From assembly GCA_902770635.1 (NCBI GenBank), contig CACXTX010000024.1:1-47944 (forward strand): a stretch of DNA of 47,944 bases. Reading direction: 5' to 3'. Positions within the stretch are counted from its first letter, which is position 1; the number at the start of each line of letters is the position of its first letter. Both the position numbers and the translations under genes were made by a program. Below the pieces are notes generated by a model. The model worked only from the letters and a program-made list of their open reading frames with translations. It did no database searches and was not told the DNA's origin. This document shows, one piece after another, positions 28,514 through 36,033 of this stretch. This stretch comes from an uncultured Prevotellaceae bacterium (GTDB lineage: Bacteria; Bacteroidota; Bacteroidia; Bacteroidales; Bacteroidaceae).

Positions 28514-29338
28514 TTATTTGTTCAGTCGTTCGATACTCATTTCGAACACCTGTTTTAGAAAATCATCTTTGGCTTCCTTCTTCAACTTCTCCAGTTCCTT
28601 GATGACCATCACCTTCTCGGCTTCATCCAGACTACCTGCATTCTTACATAACTTGTAGATATGGCTTACGTTATAATTAGCAGCGGTGCCTGTAGGATTC
28701 TTCAGAAACAGGTTCTTGAAGGTGTTGAATTCGCTAAGCCACGATTCCGAACTCGAGAACCTATGATCAATATTGAATGTGTTACCATTGATGCTGATGG
28801 TACTTGATTGCCTGTTGCTTTTTCGATACTCCTGCGTGGTGGCATAAGTCTTAGCGATACGTCCCCTTATCTTATCACCATCGTCCACCCATTCCAACGC
28901 ATAGGCATAGCGATGCTGACGAGCAGGGTCCTCTGGGTCAAGGAATAAGGCATAGATATACTTTGAGCCTTTCATCAGTCCGATAGCGACCCCTCCTCTG
29001 TTGCCGTTGCCTACTGCTAAAGCGGTGTAGTGTTCCTCCCCTCCGCGATTGGCAGTCCTCACACTGTAAGCCTTGCCTTCATCCTGTCGGAAAGCCTGTT
29101 CAATAGCGATTACGAGTTCCTTTTTCTGAGTATTCGTTATTTGGAAGTCGTAGATGTCGCTCAACCCTTCCAACTTTCCTGTTTCTGGGTCTTTCTCAAT
29201 AGTATGCTCTGACCATACTTCCTTTTGCGCTTTGCTTTGACGCAAGGCCTCGAAAGCTTTCTCAATTTGTTGCTGTGCTGTAGCGGTGAAAGGCAGTAAT
29301 AGAAACAGCCCCACCATGATGATGTTTTTACTCTTCAT
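28514..29338 (-). CDS. Periplasmic protein of unknown function in the sigma operon
   Basis: A 274-aa protein with a signal peptide (MKSKNIIMVGLFLLLPFTATAQ), exported to the periplasm or surface. The middle part alternates strands and turns (EEHYTALAVGNGNRGGVAIGL, YIYALFLDPEDP) and the C-terminal 60 residues are helical and lysine-rich. I do not recognise a family. The ATG overlaps the end of the anti-sigma-like gene by 11 bp and its stop is 4 bp before the barrel gene, so it is translationally coupled. It may sense or carry a signal between barrel and anti-sigma-like protein; that is inference. Confidence 0.75.
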   Translation of the reverse strand: MKSKNIIMVGLFLLLPFTATAQQQIEKAFEALRQSKAQKEVWSEHTIEKDPETGKLEGLSDIYDFQITNTQKKELVIAIEQAFRQDEGKAYSVRTANRGGEEHYTALAVGNGNRGGVAIGLMKGSKYIYALFLDPEDPARQHRYAYALEWVDDGDKIRGRIAKTYATTQEYRKSNRQSSTISINGNTFNIDHRFSSSESWLSEFNTFKNLFLKNPTGTAANYNVSHIYKLCKNAGSLDEAEKVMVIKELEKLKKEAKDDFLKQVFEMSIERLNK

Positions 29339-29906
29339 ATGACAATAATTCTGTTTGTTCGTGAATATATACTATGGTACCATCTTCTTGCATAACGGGT
29401 ATGTAGCCGTGGGCAGCCAGTTGTGCCTCAATGACTTTTTGCTCAGCCTCTGCCATCAGCGCATACGTCTTGTCGATATCCGTCATCGTTGGCTTCGGCT
29501 TGCGTAGCCTGCGCTTCTTGGTTTGGACGGGCTGAGGCTGCACTTCCTGGAAAGTCGCTGAGTCTGTTTTTTGCTCTACTTGTGAACAGCTTACAGTATC
29601 AGCCTTTGCAGTAAGTATTGCTGATGTTTGTTCCGTATGAGGCTGTTCCGTCTGCTGCCACATCATGGTAATAAACAGAACTGCCACTGATGCTGCCACG
29701 CTCCAGCCTATCCATCGCTTCCTGACTTTAGGCTGAGGTTTCATCGCTTCTATCTCCTGGAAAAGTTGCTGATAGTCTGCCCACTCCTGAGGAATGTCCT
29801 GCCCTTGGAAGTATTCAGCCAGAATGTCTTCTTCCTCGAGCGTCGATGTGCCGTCCATATATTTGTCCAGCAACTTTGCGATATATTCCTTTGTGTACTT
29901 TATCAT
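29328..29906 (-). CDS. Anti-sigma-factor-like membrane protein
   Basis: A 192-aa single-pass membrane protein. The N-terminal 60 residues are cytoplasmic and helical (YIAKLLDKYMDGTSTLEEEDILAEYF), the pattern typical of Bacteroidales anti-sigma proteins that pair with an ECF sigma. A transmembrane helix follows at about 63-82 (RWIGWSVAASVAVLFITMMW), then a Gln/Lys-rich periplasmic part. Its start overlaps the stop of the sigma gene by 4 nt (ATGA), which is the normal sigma/anti-sigma layout. No zinc-binding HxxxCxxC motif is visible. Confidence 0.75.
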   Translation of the reverse strand: MIKYTKEYIAKLLDKYMDGTSTLEEEDILAEYFQGQDIPQEWADYQQLFQEIEAMKPQPKVRKRWIGWSVAASVAVLFITMMWQQTEQPHTEQTSAILTAKADTVSCSQVEQKTDSATFQEVQPQPVQTKKRRLRKPKPTMTDIDKTYALMAEAEQKVIEAQLAAHGYIPVMQEDGTIVYIHEQTELLSYEE

Positions 29907-30973
29907 CGTTTATTTCTCCGTTTGATTTCTTCTAACAGTGTTCGTCGTGCCCTTGCCAGGAGCGTGCTTACTGAGGTCGTTTCGATACCCAAAAGCTGGG
30001 CTATCTCTTCGTGACTGCGCCGTTCCACTTGTCGCATATATAATAAGGTGCGTAGGGTGGTGGGCATCTGTTGCAACTTTCTTTCCAGCCATGCCTCGTT
30101 TTCCTTTGTCTCCAGTTCTTCTTGCGGACTGCTGGTTAGACTGATGATAGCGGCCTCCTCAAGCGTTTCGACTGTTCGTCGTCTCTGGTGGTTCCTCAGC
30201 GTGTGTCTCGCCATAATGGTAACAATGGCTTCAACTGACTGATAGCGCTCCAGTTCGTCGTGCATCTGCCACAGCCGAAGCATCACATCCTGTGCGATGT
30301 CCTCTGCCTCTTCCCTGCCCGCTCCGTAGTGGAGGCTCGCGCTGACCGCTTTTTCTCGCCACGTGCGGGCTTTCTGTTCAAATGCACTTTTGTCCATCTT
30401 TTCTTGTTCTACACTTATTAGACACACAACCTTCCAATCATCCACTTGCTGAATCAGTCGTCTTACTGCTCTCTCGCAATTGATTGGATATACGAGCATT
30501 TGAACGAACCAGAAACGACGGTGGCGTACGAATTTTGAATGGTAACGATAGTTGAGGATTTCGCTTCCGTTAATATATAAAGGTCCTGAAAGCATGAAGG
30601 AATCATCCTGCATTACTTGTTCTTTGGCGTGATGCAGCTGGGCAAATCGTTTCATCCCTTCCTGCGTTGAAAGACTGTCTTTATTTGGAATAACGCGCGT
30701 AGTCAGTTCTATCTGTACCCAGTTGTCCCAATAGCGAAACTGACTGAATCCTGGCTCGTCAATCAATGAGTCGGGCAGTTGCTCAAAGAACGAAGGGTAT
30801 CGTACTTCGTAGTCGTAGTTGGGGTCGTGATAGGTGCGCATGCGACACAAACGGATGGCTTCCTCTAGTTTCTCTGGAAACTCCCGAAGGTCTTCGTTGC
30901 CACGCCACACCATATAGGATGTCACGCAAACGGCAAGCAAAATAGCTAATACTGTAAATCGGCGTATCGTCAT
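29903..30973 (-). CDS. ECF sigma factor fused to an N-terminal membrane-anchored module
   Basis: One 356-aa reading frame with two parts. Residues 1-192 start MTIRRFTVLAILLAVCVTSYMVWRG, an uncleaved N-terminal membrane helix with a basic N-terminus, followed by an unknown globular domain. Residues 193-356 are a complete ECF sigma-70 factor: region 2 (AGREEAEDIAQDVMLRLWQ), then region 4 (LPTTLRTLLYMRQVERRSHEEIAQLLG). The helix predicts that what follows is outside the cytoplasm, which is not compatible with a sigma factor. An internal ATG at 30397 preceded by AAGAAAAG would give a normal 164-aa sigma factor, so this may be two genes fused by loss of a stop codon with internal re-initiation. 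I chose 30973 because the promoter -7 element (30991-30998) is just upstream. Confidence 0.75.
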   Translation of the reverse strand: MTIRRFTVLAILLAVCVTSYMVWRGNEDLREFPEKLEEAIRLCRMRTYHDPNYDYEVRYPSFFEQLPDSLIDEPGFSQFRYWDNWVQIELTTRVIPNKDSLSTQEGMKRFAQLHHAKEQVMQDDSFMLSGPLYINGSEILNYRYHSKFVRHRRFWFVQMLVYPINCERAVRRLIQQVDDWKVVCLISVEQEKMDKSAFEQKARTWREKAVSASLHYGAGREEAEDIAQDVMLRLWQMHDELERYQSVEAIVTIMARHTLRNHQRRRTVETLEEAAIISLTSSPQEELETKENEAWLERKLQQMPTTLRTLLYMRQVERRSHEEIAQLLGIETTSVSTLLARARRTLLEEIKRRNKR

Positions 30974-30990
30974 ATCGTTCCTTTTTTGTG

Positions 30991-30998
30991 CAAAGGTA
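30991..30998 (-). promoter_or_regulatory. -7 element of the sigma operon
   Basis: TACCTTTG on the minus strand, 17 bp upstream of the ATG at 30973. There is no TTTG at the -33 position; instead the operator repeats start there. Such a promoter usually needs an activator. Confidence 0.7.
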
Positions 30999-31005
30999 AG
31001 TTGTT

Positions 31006-31058
31006 TGTCTGACATTTGTGTCAGAGTTTGGCACGCGATGTCTGACATTTGTCTGACA
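31006..31058. promoter_or_regulatory. 11-bp-phased operator array (four half-sites)
   Basis: TGTCTGACA at 31006, TGTGTCAGA at 31017, TGTCTGACA at 31039 and TGTCTGACA at 31050: starts differ by 11, 22 and 11 bp, one DNA turn each. Such direct repeats on one face of the helix are bound by OmpR/ToxR-type winged-helix proteins, and a gene for one ends 10 bp away. It overlaps the -33 area of the sigma-operon promoter. Confidence 0.7.
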
Positions 31059-31067
31059 AACGGCTAT

Positions 31068-31733
31068 CTACCTGATAGTCAAGCCGTAGGATTTTCCTCT
31101 GTCAACTTCTATTTTGAGGTCGGAATGCTGTTCGATGATGGGTTTCAGTCTGCGGATAAGGGTATAGAGCGTCTCGCTGGCATCCTCTTTCTTAGGCCAT
31201 AGGGCATCGCAAATCTCCGTTTTCGAGAGATGACGGGTAGGTGACTGCCACAGCATTTCCATCAGTTGCTGCTGCATCGGAGTTAGTTTCACCACACAGC
31301 CTTTTGCGTCAATGAAACGTCCCTGCTGCAAAGCCAAACCGCCATACAGTCCTAATGCCACAGAACGCCTGTGCTGATACAGGCAGAACAATCCCCAGAG
31401 CAGAGCAATGGTCCAAAGCATCATGGCTGGGCGCTGGTCAGACAATGACAAGATGATGGCTGTCGATACCTGTGGACGTGGTCGGAAACCCTTCTTGGTG
31501 TCTATTGCCAGATATGCCTTTCCCTTCAGCGCCTCAAACTTCAGATAACTGTTAAACACTTGAATGGTGTCGGCACTGATCATGTCCGACTGCTGTTCGT
31601 CCAACGCTTTCGACAGTGCCTGATTCATATCCTCAGCCACCAACTGTTCCGTAGCCCTATAACTAGTCAGGCTCACCAGGCTCGAAGCCATTATCAGTGC
31701 AAACAGCACTACTACTGCATATCTTTGTTTCAT
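31068..31733 (-). CDS. Membrane-anchored winged-helix transcriptional regulator
   Basis: A 221-aa protein, starting at MKQRYAVVVLF because the 15 codons upstream have no hydrophobic or domain role. A transmembrane helix at 5-22, a periplasmic segment at about 25-100, a second transmembrane helix at 102-119 and a C-terminal OmpR/ToxR-type winged helix at 148-221 (LTPMQQQLMEMLWQ, LSKTEICDALWP, TLIRRLKPII). So it is a ToxR-like one-component regulator with the DNA-binding domain at the C-terminus. It sits directly upstream of the sigma operon, and the gap between them has four half-sites spaced by multiples of 11 bp, its likely binding site. Confidence 0.8.
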   Translation of the reverse strand: MKQRYAVVVLFALIMASSLVSLTSYRATEQLVAEDMNQALSKALDEQQSDMISADTIQVFNSYLKFEALKGKAYLAIDTKKGFRPRPQVSTAIILSLSDQRPAMMLWTIALLWGLFCLYQHRRSVALGLYGGLALQQGRFIDAKGCVVKLTPMQQQLMEMLWQSPTRHLSKTEICDALWPKKEDASETLYTLIRRLKPIIEQHSDLKIEVDRGKSYGLTIR

Positions 31734-31821
31734 TGTATTTGTTTTTGATTCTCGATTATACAAACCCGCCTCCAACATAGCAGAAATTCGGGGTGTCCAC
31801 CAACGAAAGTTTCTTAGCCAA

Positions 31822-32625
31822 TCACTTCAAGAAACGAAGGAAGGCGGAGCGGACAACGAACCATCCATGAAGGAGTACGGTTTGGACGTAGCCATAGTGG
31901 TCGGCCATCACGTGGAAACGTTCCAAGAGCGAGGCACGGTGGTGCAAGGTGGTGTCGCCCCCTTCCTCGAAGTTAGCCACAAGCGTGTTGACATTCACTA
32001 GAGGCAGACGTAGGCGTTCTGCCTCTTTCATGATGCGAATGCACCAATCGACATCCGCCGAATGGCGAAACTTCAGGTTGTAAGGGAACCTACGGGCTAT
32101 GTCCAGACGGGCATAGAAGGCCTGATGACAGACGAGCATGCCTTTCTTGAAAGAGCGCCACGTAAGGGTCTTAGGAGGACGATGGCGACGCAGGTGCAGG
32201 AAACGGCCCTCGCTGTCGGTAGTAGCCGTATCGCCATAGACGACAGCAGGAAGCTTTGAGATGTCTGAAGGCTGAGGGCTGAAGGCTGAAGACTGAAGGC
32301 TGGCGGCACTGACCACCTTTTCTATAGTATCCTCGGCATAGAGCGAGTCGCCTGCATTGAGAAACACGATGTAATCGCCGGACGCTTTCTGCAATCCTTT
32401 GTTCATGGCATCATAGAGACCCTTGTCGGGTTCAGACTGAATGATGACCTGATGAGGACTTGTTGCCTTGTACTGTTCTGCGATACGGACAGTGTCGTCC
32501 TTGGAGGCGCCGTCGATAATCAAGTGTTCGATGTGCGGATAGGTCTGACTGCGCACGCTGTCGAGCGTACGTTGCAGACTGCGCGCAGCATTATAGGTAA
32601 TGGTAACTATCGATATGCGTATCAT
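31822..32625 (-). CDS. Glycosyltransferase family 2
   Basis: A 267-aa cytosolic GT-A glycosyltransferase. It has the GT2 signatures ISIVTITYNAARSLQRTLDSV at the N-terminus, IIDGASKDDT, and the metal-binding segment FLNAGDSLY. C-terminal hydrophobic residues suggest membrane association. Its start overlaps the stop of the GT4 gene by 4 nt, so the two are an operon that probably adds sugars to a surface polysaccharide. Near residues 108-121 a GGCTGAA heptamer tract (six units) codes for the linker SLQSSAFSPQPSDI, between SAA and SKLPAVVYGD. Confidence 0.88.
   Translation of the reverse strand: MIRISIVTITYNAARSLQRTLDSVRSQTYPHIEHLIIDGASKDDTVRIAEQYKATSPHQVIIQSEPDKGLYDAMNKGLQKASGDYIVFLNAGDSLYAEDTIEKVVSAASLQSSAFSPQPSDISKLPAVVYGDTATTDSEGRFLHLRRHRPPKTLTWRSFKKGMLVCHQAFYARLDIARRFPYNLKFRHSADVDWCIRIMKEAERLRLPLVNVNTLVANFEEGGDTTLHHRASLLERFHVMADHYGYVQTVLLHGWFVVRSAFLRFLK
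32263..32304. repeat. Heptamer tract, GGCTGAA type, in the GT2 gene
   Basis: Six units on the plus strand: GTCTGAA, GGCTGAG, GGCTGAA, GGCTGAA, GACTGAA, GGCTGGC. The longest clean tract. Confidence 0.9.
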
Positions 32626-33887
32626 CTGTTCAACTCCTTTGGTTGCAGGGCAGCCTCATAAACCTCGATATAGCGATTGGCTACGCTCTGCTGTGAATAG
32701 CTGTGTGCCACCTTCTGCACACATTGTTTGCTGAATTGTGCATAGTCTGCTTCGTCCAGGACATAACGGATGCCTGCAGCCAAATCGTCCACATCACGGA
32801 AACGGGCTACATAGCCGTTTTGCTGGTGGTCTATCATCTCTGGGATGCCTCCGACTTGGAAGCCGACGCAAGGCACTCCACAGGCCATCGACTCCATGAG
32901 CGTGTTAGGCAGGTTGTCTTCCAAAGAAGGCAGCACAAACACATCGGCACTGTTATAGACCTGCACGATGCGCTGAGGCGTGCTGACATATCCCAAGGGA
33001 TGAACAGGCAGAGCGAGCTGGGAGGCCACATCATCCGCATGTCCGCCAAGAATAGCGACAACGGTGTTCTGCCTCATCTCGGGATGTTGCGCTACCAGCT
33101 GTTGAACGGCATCAACAAAGTAGTTCATACCCTTGCGAGGATCGGTGACACGCTGGGAAACAAAGAGAATAATGCGCTTGTCGCTAGGAAGGCCTAAGGA
33201 CTGCCGAGCCTGCTGCTTGTCGTGAGGACGGAACAGCCGCGTATCGATAGGATTGGGGATATTGGTCACCACCTGACCTTTCAGCAAGGCACTCTTGCGA
33301 GCCTCGTCCGACAACCATTTGCTACAGGCGACATAGGTGATGCGCTGTCCTGCAAACACGCGCTGCTTGCGCTTCCATACCCGGGAAGCCAAATCGAAAG
33401 GACCGGACAGGAACGGACAGCGACGACACTCCGTATGGAAAGCCTCACAACCACGGGCATAGTGGCAGATAGCTGTAGCGGGCCAGATGTCATGCATAGT
33501 CCACACCACAGGCTTGCCGGTTGCCAGAATCTGACGGATGTTCTTCAACGACAGCATGCCTTGGTTCACCCAATGAAGGTGAATCACATCAGCCTCTTGA
33601 AACTCGGGCAGTTTGGTAATATCCACTCCACAGTTGGCAATATCCATCTCGAACAAGTGCTCACGCTGGAAATGAAGGTGCAGCCAGATGACGAAACGCT
33701 CCCAGAGGAAATTCCATTGCGTGCGCCACTTGCCAGCCAAGTCGCAGACCGTCAGCGAGTCGGTCTCTTTGTCGCGAACCAGCATCTTGGCCTTCACACC
33801 ATTGTTTTTCAGTGCCTCCATCAGTCGGTTGGCAGCAACGGCAGCACCACCAGTGCGCTCACTTGTATTGACTATCAGTACTCTCAT
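32622..33887 (-). CDS. Glycosyltransferase family 4
   Basis: A 421-aa GT-B retaining glycosyltransferase. The N-terminal domain opens MRVLIVNTSERTGGAAVAA. The C-terminal donor-binding domain has the usual sequence IILFVSQRVTDPRKG and PSLEDNLPNTLMESMACG. A cysteine-rich piece (YARGCEAFHTECRRCPFL) near 145-165 is seen in a subset of bacterial GT4 enzymes. It is the first gene of a two-gene operon with the GT2 gene. A -7-like TACCTTTG on the minus strand at 33926-33933 is 39 bp upstream. Confidence 0.88.
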   Translation of the reverse strand: MRVLIVNTSERTGGAAVAANRLMEALKNNGVKAKMLVRDKETDSLTVCDLAGKWRTQWNFLWERFVIWLHLHFQREHLFEMDIANCGVDITKLPEFQEADVIHLHWVNQGMLSLKNIRQILATGKPVVWTMHDIWPATAICHYARGCEAFHTECRRCPFLSGPFDLASRVWKRKQRVFAGQRITYVACSKWLSDEARKSALLKGQVVTNIPNPIDTRLFRPHDKQQARQSLGLPSDKRIILFVSQRVTDPRKGMNYFVDAVQQLVAQHPEMRQNTVVAILGGHADDVASQLALPVHPLGYVSTPQRIVQVYNSADVFVLPSLEDNLPNTLMESMACGVPCVGFQVGGIPEMIDHQQNGYVARFRDVDDLAAGIRYVLDEADYAQFSKQCVQKVAHSYSQQSVANRYIEVYEAALQPKELNR

Positions 33888-33925
33888 ACCTATATATAAA
33901 TTCTATCTATGCCACAAAGTACGGG

Positions 33926-33933
33926 CAAAGGTA
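33926..33933 (-). promoter_or_regulatory. -7 element of the glycosyltransferase operon
   Basis: TACCTTTG on the minus strand, 39 bp upstream of the GT4 start. No well-placed TTTG is seen, so this is a partial match. Confidence 0.5.
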
Positions 33934-33939
33934 CAAATA

Positions 33940-34068
33940 AAATAACAAATAAGGAATAAAAAAATGTAAATAAGCGCAGAAGATATGTTAACAACTGTTG
34001 TTATCGCACACAATGGATTGATTTAGGTCAAGATAATTGCAATTTTTACACTAAAAACAAGAAAAGTA
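33940..34068. other. AT-rich gap between the glycosyltransferase operon and the small transcript
   Basis: Divergent promoter region rich in AT. No coding frame and no repeat was found apart from the two promoters at its edges. Confidence 0.5.
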
Positions 34069-34099
34069 TTTGTAGGTTAGAAAAAACATCGTACCTTTG
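34069..34099 (+). promoter_or_regulatory. Promoter of the small 34.1-34.4 kb transcript
   Basis: TTTG at 34069-34072, a 19-nt gap, TACCTTTG at 34092-34099. It directs a short transcript that ends at the terminator 34333-34364 and contains no normal gene. Confidence 0.8.
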
Positions 34100-34221
34100 C
34101 ATCGTCAAACAAAGACAACTTTGACTGAGTGAAGTCAGAGATTTGGTTAATAGATTGTTTTAGGTTAGTAGTAATATTTATAGTTTTAGGTTTTTAGTTA
34201 TTGGTAAAAAGAAAGTTTTAA

Positions 34222-34311
34222 ATGTGTGGAAACAGTGGTCGCTCATATTCCTGCTGAAAGGCAGGCCCTCCGGTTCAAAAACCGGAATTTGTTTCAGAAA
34301 AGGATTTTTAG
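34222..34311 (+). CDS. Tiny ORF with in-frame UGA (possible read-through microprotein)
   Basis: The only ORF in a complete promoter-to-terminator unit. ATG at 34222 opens MCGNSGRSYSC, then UGA at 34255-34257, then 17 further sense codons (KAGPPVQKPEFVSEKDF) to TAG at 34311. The UGA lies in the loop of a short hairpin (CCTGC/GCAGG), and a second hairpin TCCGGTT/AACCGGA follows at 34269-34286. Possible readings: an 11-residue peptide, a Cys-Sec selenopeptide, a GGA-to-TGA nonsense mutation in a 29-residue peptide, or chance inside a non-coding RNA. Other genes here use TGA as a normal stop, so general recoding is excluded. Low confidence that it is translated. Confidence 0.3.
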
Positions 34312-34332
34312 TTAAACATAGGCTTTTGGATG

Positions 34333-34364
34333 CCGCTGCTCGTTGATGAGTAGCGGTATTTTTT
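34333..34364 (+). terminator. Intrinsic terminator
   Basis: CCGCTGCTC (34333-34341) pairs with GAGTAGCGG (34348-34356), with one G-U pair, followed by TATTTTTT. It closes the roughly 260-nt transcript that starts near 34105. Its far side could also end ispF on the other strand, since its flanks are AT-rich. Confidence 0.85.
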
Positions 34365-34392
34365 GCTACTCATCGAAAGAGCGTCTTTCCAT

Positions 34393-34866
34393 TTACTTTT
34401 CTATCAGCGCAACGGCATAAGCCGATATGCCCTCCTGACGACCTGTGAAACCTAACTTCTCCGTTGTCGTTGCCTTAATAGAGATTGCATCAACATCACA
34501 GCCAATCACCTGGGCCATACATTGCTGCATGGCAGGGATATGCGGATTCATCTTAGGCCGTTCGGCACAGATGGTTGCATCGATATTAACCAGACGGTAA
34601 CCCTTTGTTGCAATTAGTTCAATGGTCTTGCGAAGAATAATCTTACTGTCCATCCCATCCGTCTCGGCTGCTGTGTCCGGGAAGTGATAGCCAATGTCAC
34701 GCATATTGGCGGCACCCAAGATAGCGTCGCAAATGGCATGTATCAGCACATCAGCATCGCTGTGGCCCAACAGTCCTAACTCGTGTTCCAGTTTAATTCC
34801 GCCCATCCACAGGTCGCGCCCGGCAACCAACTGATGAACATCATAGCCCATTCCTACTCTAATCAT
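34393..34866 (-). CDS. ispF: 2-C-methyl-D-erythritol 2,4-cyclodiphosphate synthase
   Basis: Cytosolic MEP-pathway enzyme, 157 aa, full length. It converts CDP-methylerythritol 2-phosphate to the cyclic diphosphate in isoprenoid synthesis. Zinc ligands are visible in GYDVHQL (Asp8, His10) and in GHSDADVLIHAICDAILGA; the C-terminal ATTTEKLGFTGRQEGI completes the active site. Its start overlaps the porV stop by 4 nt. The order porU-porV-ispF is the same as in Porphyromonas gingivalis. Confidence 0.97.
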   Translation of the reverse strand: MIRVGMGYDVHQLVAGRDLWMGGIKLEHELGLLGHSDADVLIHAICDAILGAANMRDIGYHFPDTAAETDGMDSKIILRKTIELIATKGYRLVNIDATICAERPKMNPHIPAMQQCMAQVIGCDVDAISIKATTTEKLGFTGRQEGISAYAVALIEK

Positions 34867-36032
34867 TTTTTAAACAAGTCTTTAATGCCGTCCATATCGA
34901 AGGCAAGGGTGAAACGAAGTGTCTGATCCAAGGGGTTCGTCTTTGCCGTAGCAACCACGTAACCCACATCCAGTGAGAACACGCTCATACGGAAACCGCC
35001 ACCGACGGTGAAATATTTGCGGTTACCTTTGTTCTCTGACTCATGGTGATAACCTGCACGCAGCGTGAACTGGTCGTGATAGACGTACTCTGCACCTATA
35101 CTCCACTGTATCTCTTCCAACTCTTCCTTAAAGCCGCCAGGAGCATCGGTAAAACTCTTGAAGATACCTGCAATAGAGCCGACGTCATTATATTCTTTGA
35201 TAACACGCTCTTCATAGTCTGCTGTGGACTCACCATCGTTCTGCTTAGGTACAGTAGGCACCAACAGCTTATTGGCATCCGCGGCAATCGTGAAGCGGTT
35301 ATACTCATCAACAGGAACCATCAGCGAAGCACCAATACGCAGATTGGCAGGAAGGAAGTTAGAGCGGTCGTCGCCGAAATACTTGATCTTACTACCTACA
35401 TTCGAGATATTCATACCTAATCCCAACTGGCACTCACGATGTCCGATGTTGATGTAGTTGTTATAATAACATGCCAAGTCGGCGGCAAAGGCTGACGCAG
35501 GACTGGCATTCTCTGTATAATCATAACGCAAGTCACTATACAGCCAACGGATGACAGCAGCAATGGAGAACTTCTCGCTCAACATCAGCGAGGCTCCCAC
35601 ATCCAGCGACATCTCATATGGTTTTACCGTCATGGCATTCACATCGTCGGCTGTCATTACCTCACCTAACGAGAAATAGCGCAACGAGCCACTGACGGCC
35701 GCATAATCGCCGATACGATAATAACCAGCCACATAAGCCAAGTCGATATCGTTTACCAACTTACGCAGCCAAGGGGTATAGTTGAGTGCGACACCGGCTC
35801 TGCTGATACAGAACGGATACTTTGCCGGATTCCAATACTGTGAATTCACATCGGGATCTGTAGCTACACCGACGTCACCCATACCTGCTGCTCGAGCATC
35901 AGGAGCAATCGTCTGCGAGATAACGGCATGCTCAATGGGGTTGAACTGGCTCTTCGTGTCTTGTGCACGAGCGGTCACTCCCAGAAACAGGCAAACTGCC
36001 ATTGTTACTATCTTTGTTGTCTTCATAATCAT
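34863..36032 (-). CDS. porV: Type IX secretion outer-membrane protein PorV
   Basis: A 389-aa outer-membrane beta-barrel of the FadL-like PorV/LptO family, with a signal peptide ending TARAQ. Typical PorV segments are DARAAGMGDVGVATDPD, QYWNPAKYPF and GVALNYTPWLRKL. PorV carries cargo from the translocon to the PorU sortase and takes part in anchoring it. The start is at 36032 or the ATG two codons downstream (MKTTKIV). One nucleotide separates it from the porU stop, so they are co-transcribed. Cargo candidates in the window are the BspA-like proteins near the right end, which finish in sorting-domain-like sequences. Confidence 0.93.
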   Translation of the reverse strand: MIMKTTKIVTMAVCLFLGVTARAQDTKSQFNPIEHAVISQTIAPDARAAGMGDVGVATDPDVNSQYWNPAKYPFCISRAGVALNYTPWLRKLVNDIDLAYVAGYYRIGDYAAVSGSLRYFSLGEVMTADDVNAMTVKPYEMSLDVGASLMLSEKFSIAAVIRWLYSDLRYDYTENASPASAFAADLACYYNNYINIGHRECQLGLGMNISNVGSKIKYFGDDRSNFLPANLRIGASLMVPVDEYNRFTIAADANKLLVPTVPKQNDGESTADYEERVIKEYNDVGSIAGIFKSFTDAPGGFKEELEEIQWSIGAEYVYHDQFTLRAGYHHESENKGNRKYFTVGGGFRMSVFSLDVGYVVATAKTNPLDQTLRFTLAFDMDGIKDLFKK

Positions 36033-36033
36033 T

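Noticed and set aside
34262-34295. T-arm-like sequence CCGGTTCAAAAACCGG as part of a tRNA or tmRNA
   Set aside because: No acceptor, D or anticodon arms are found around it, and the stem is 7 bp with a 4-nt loop rather than a T-loop.
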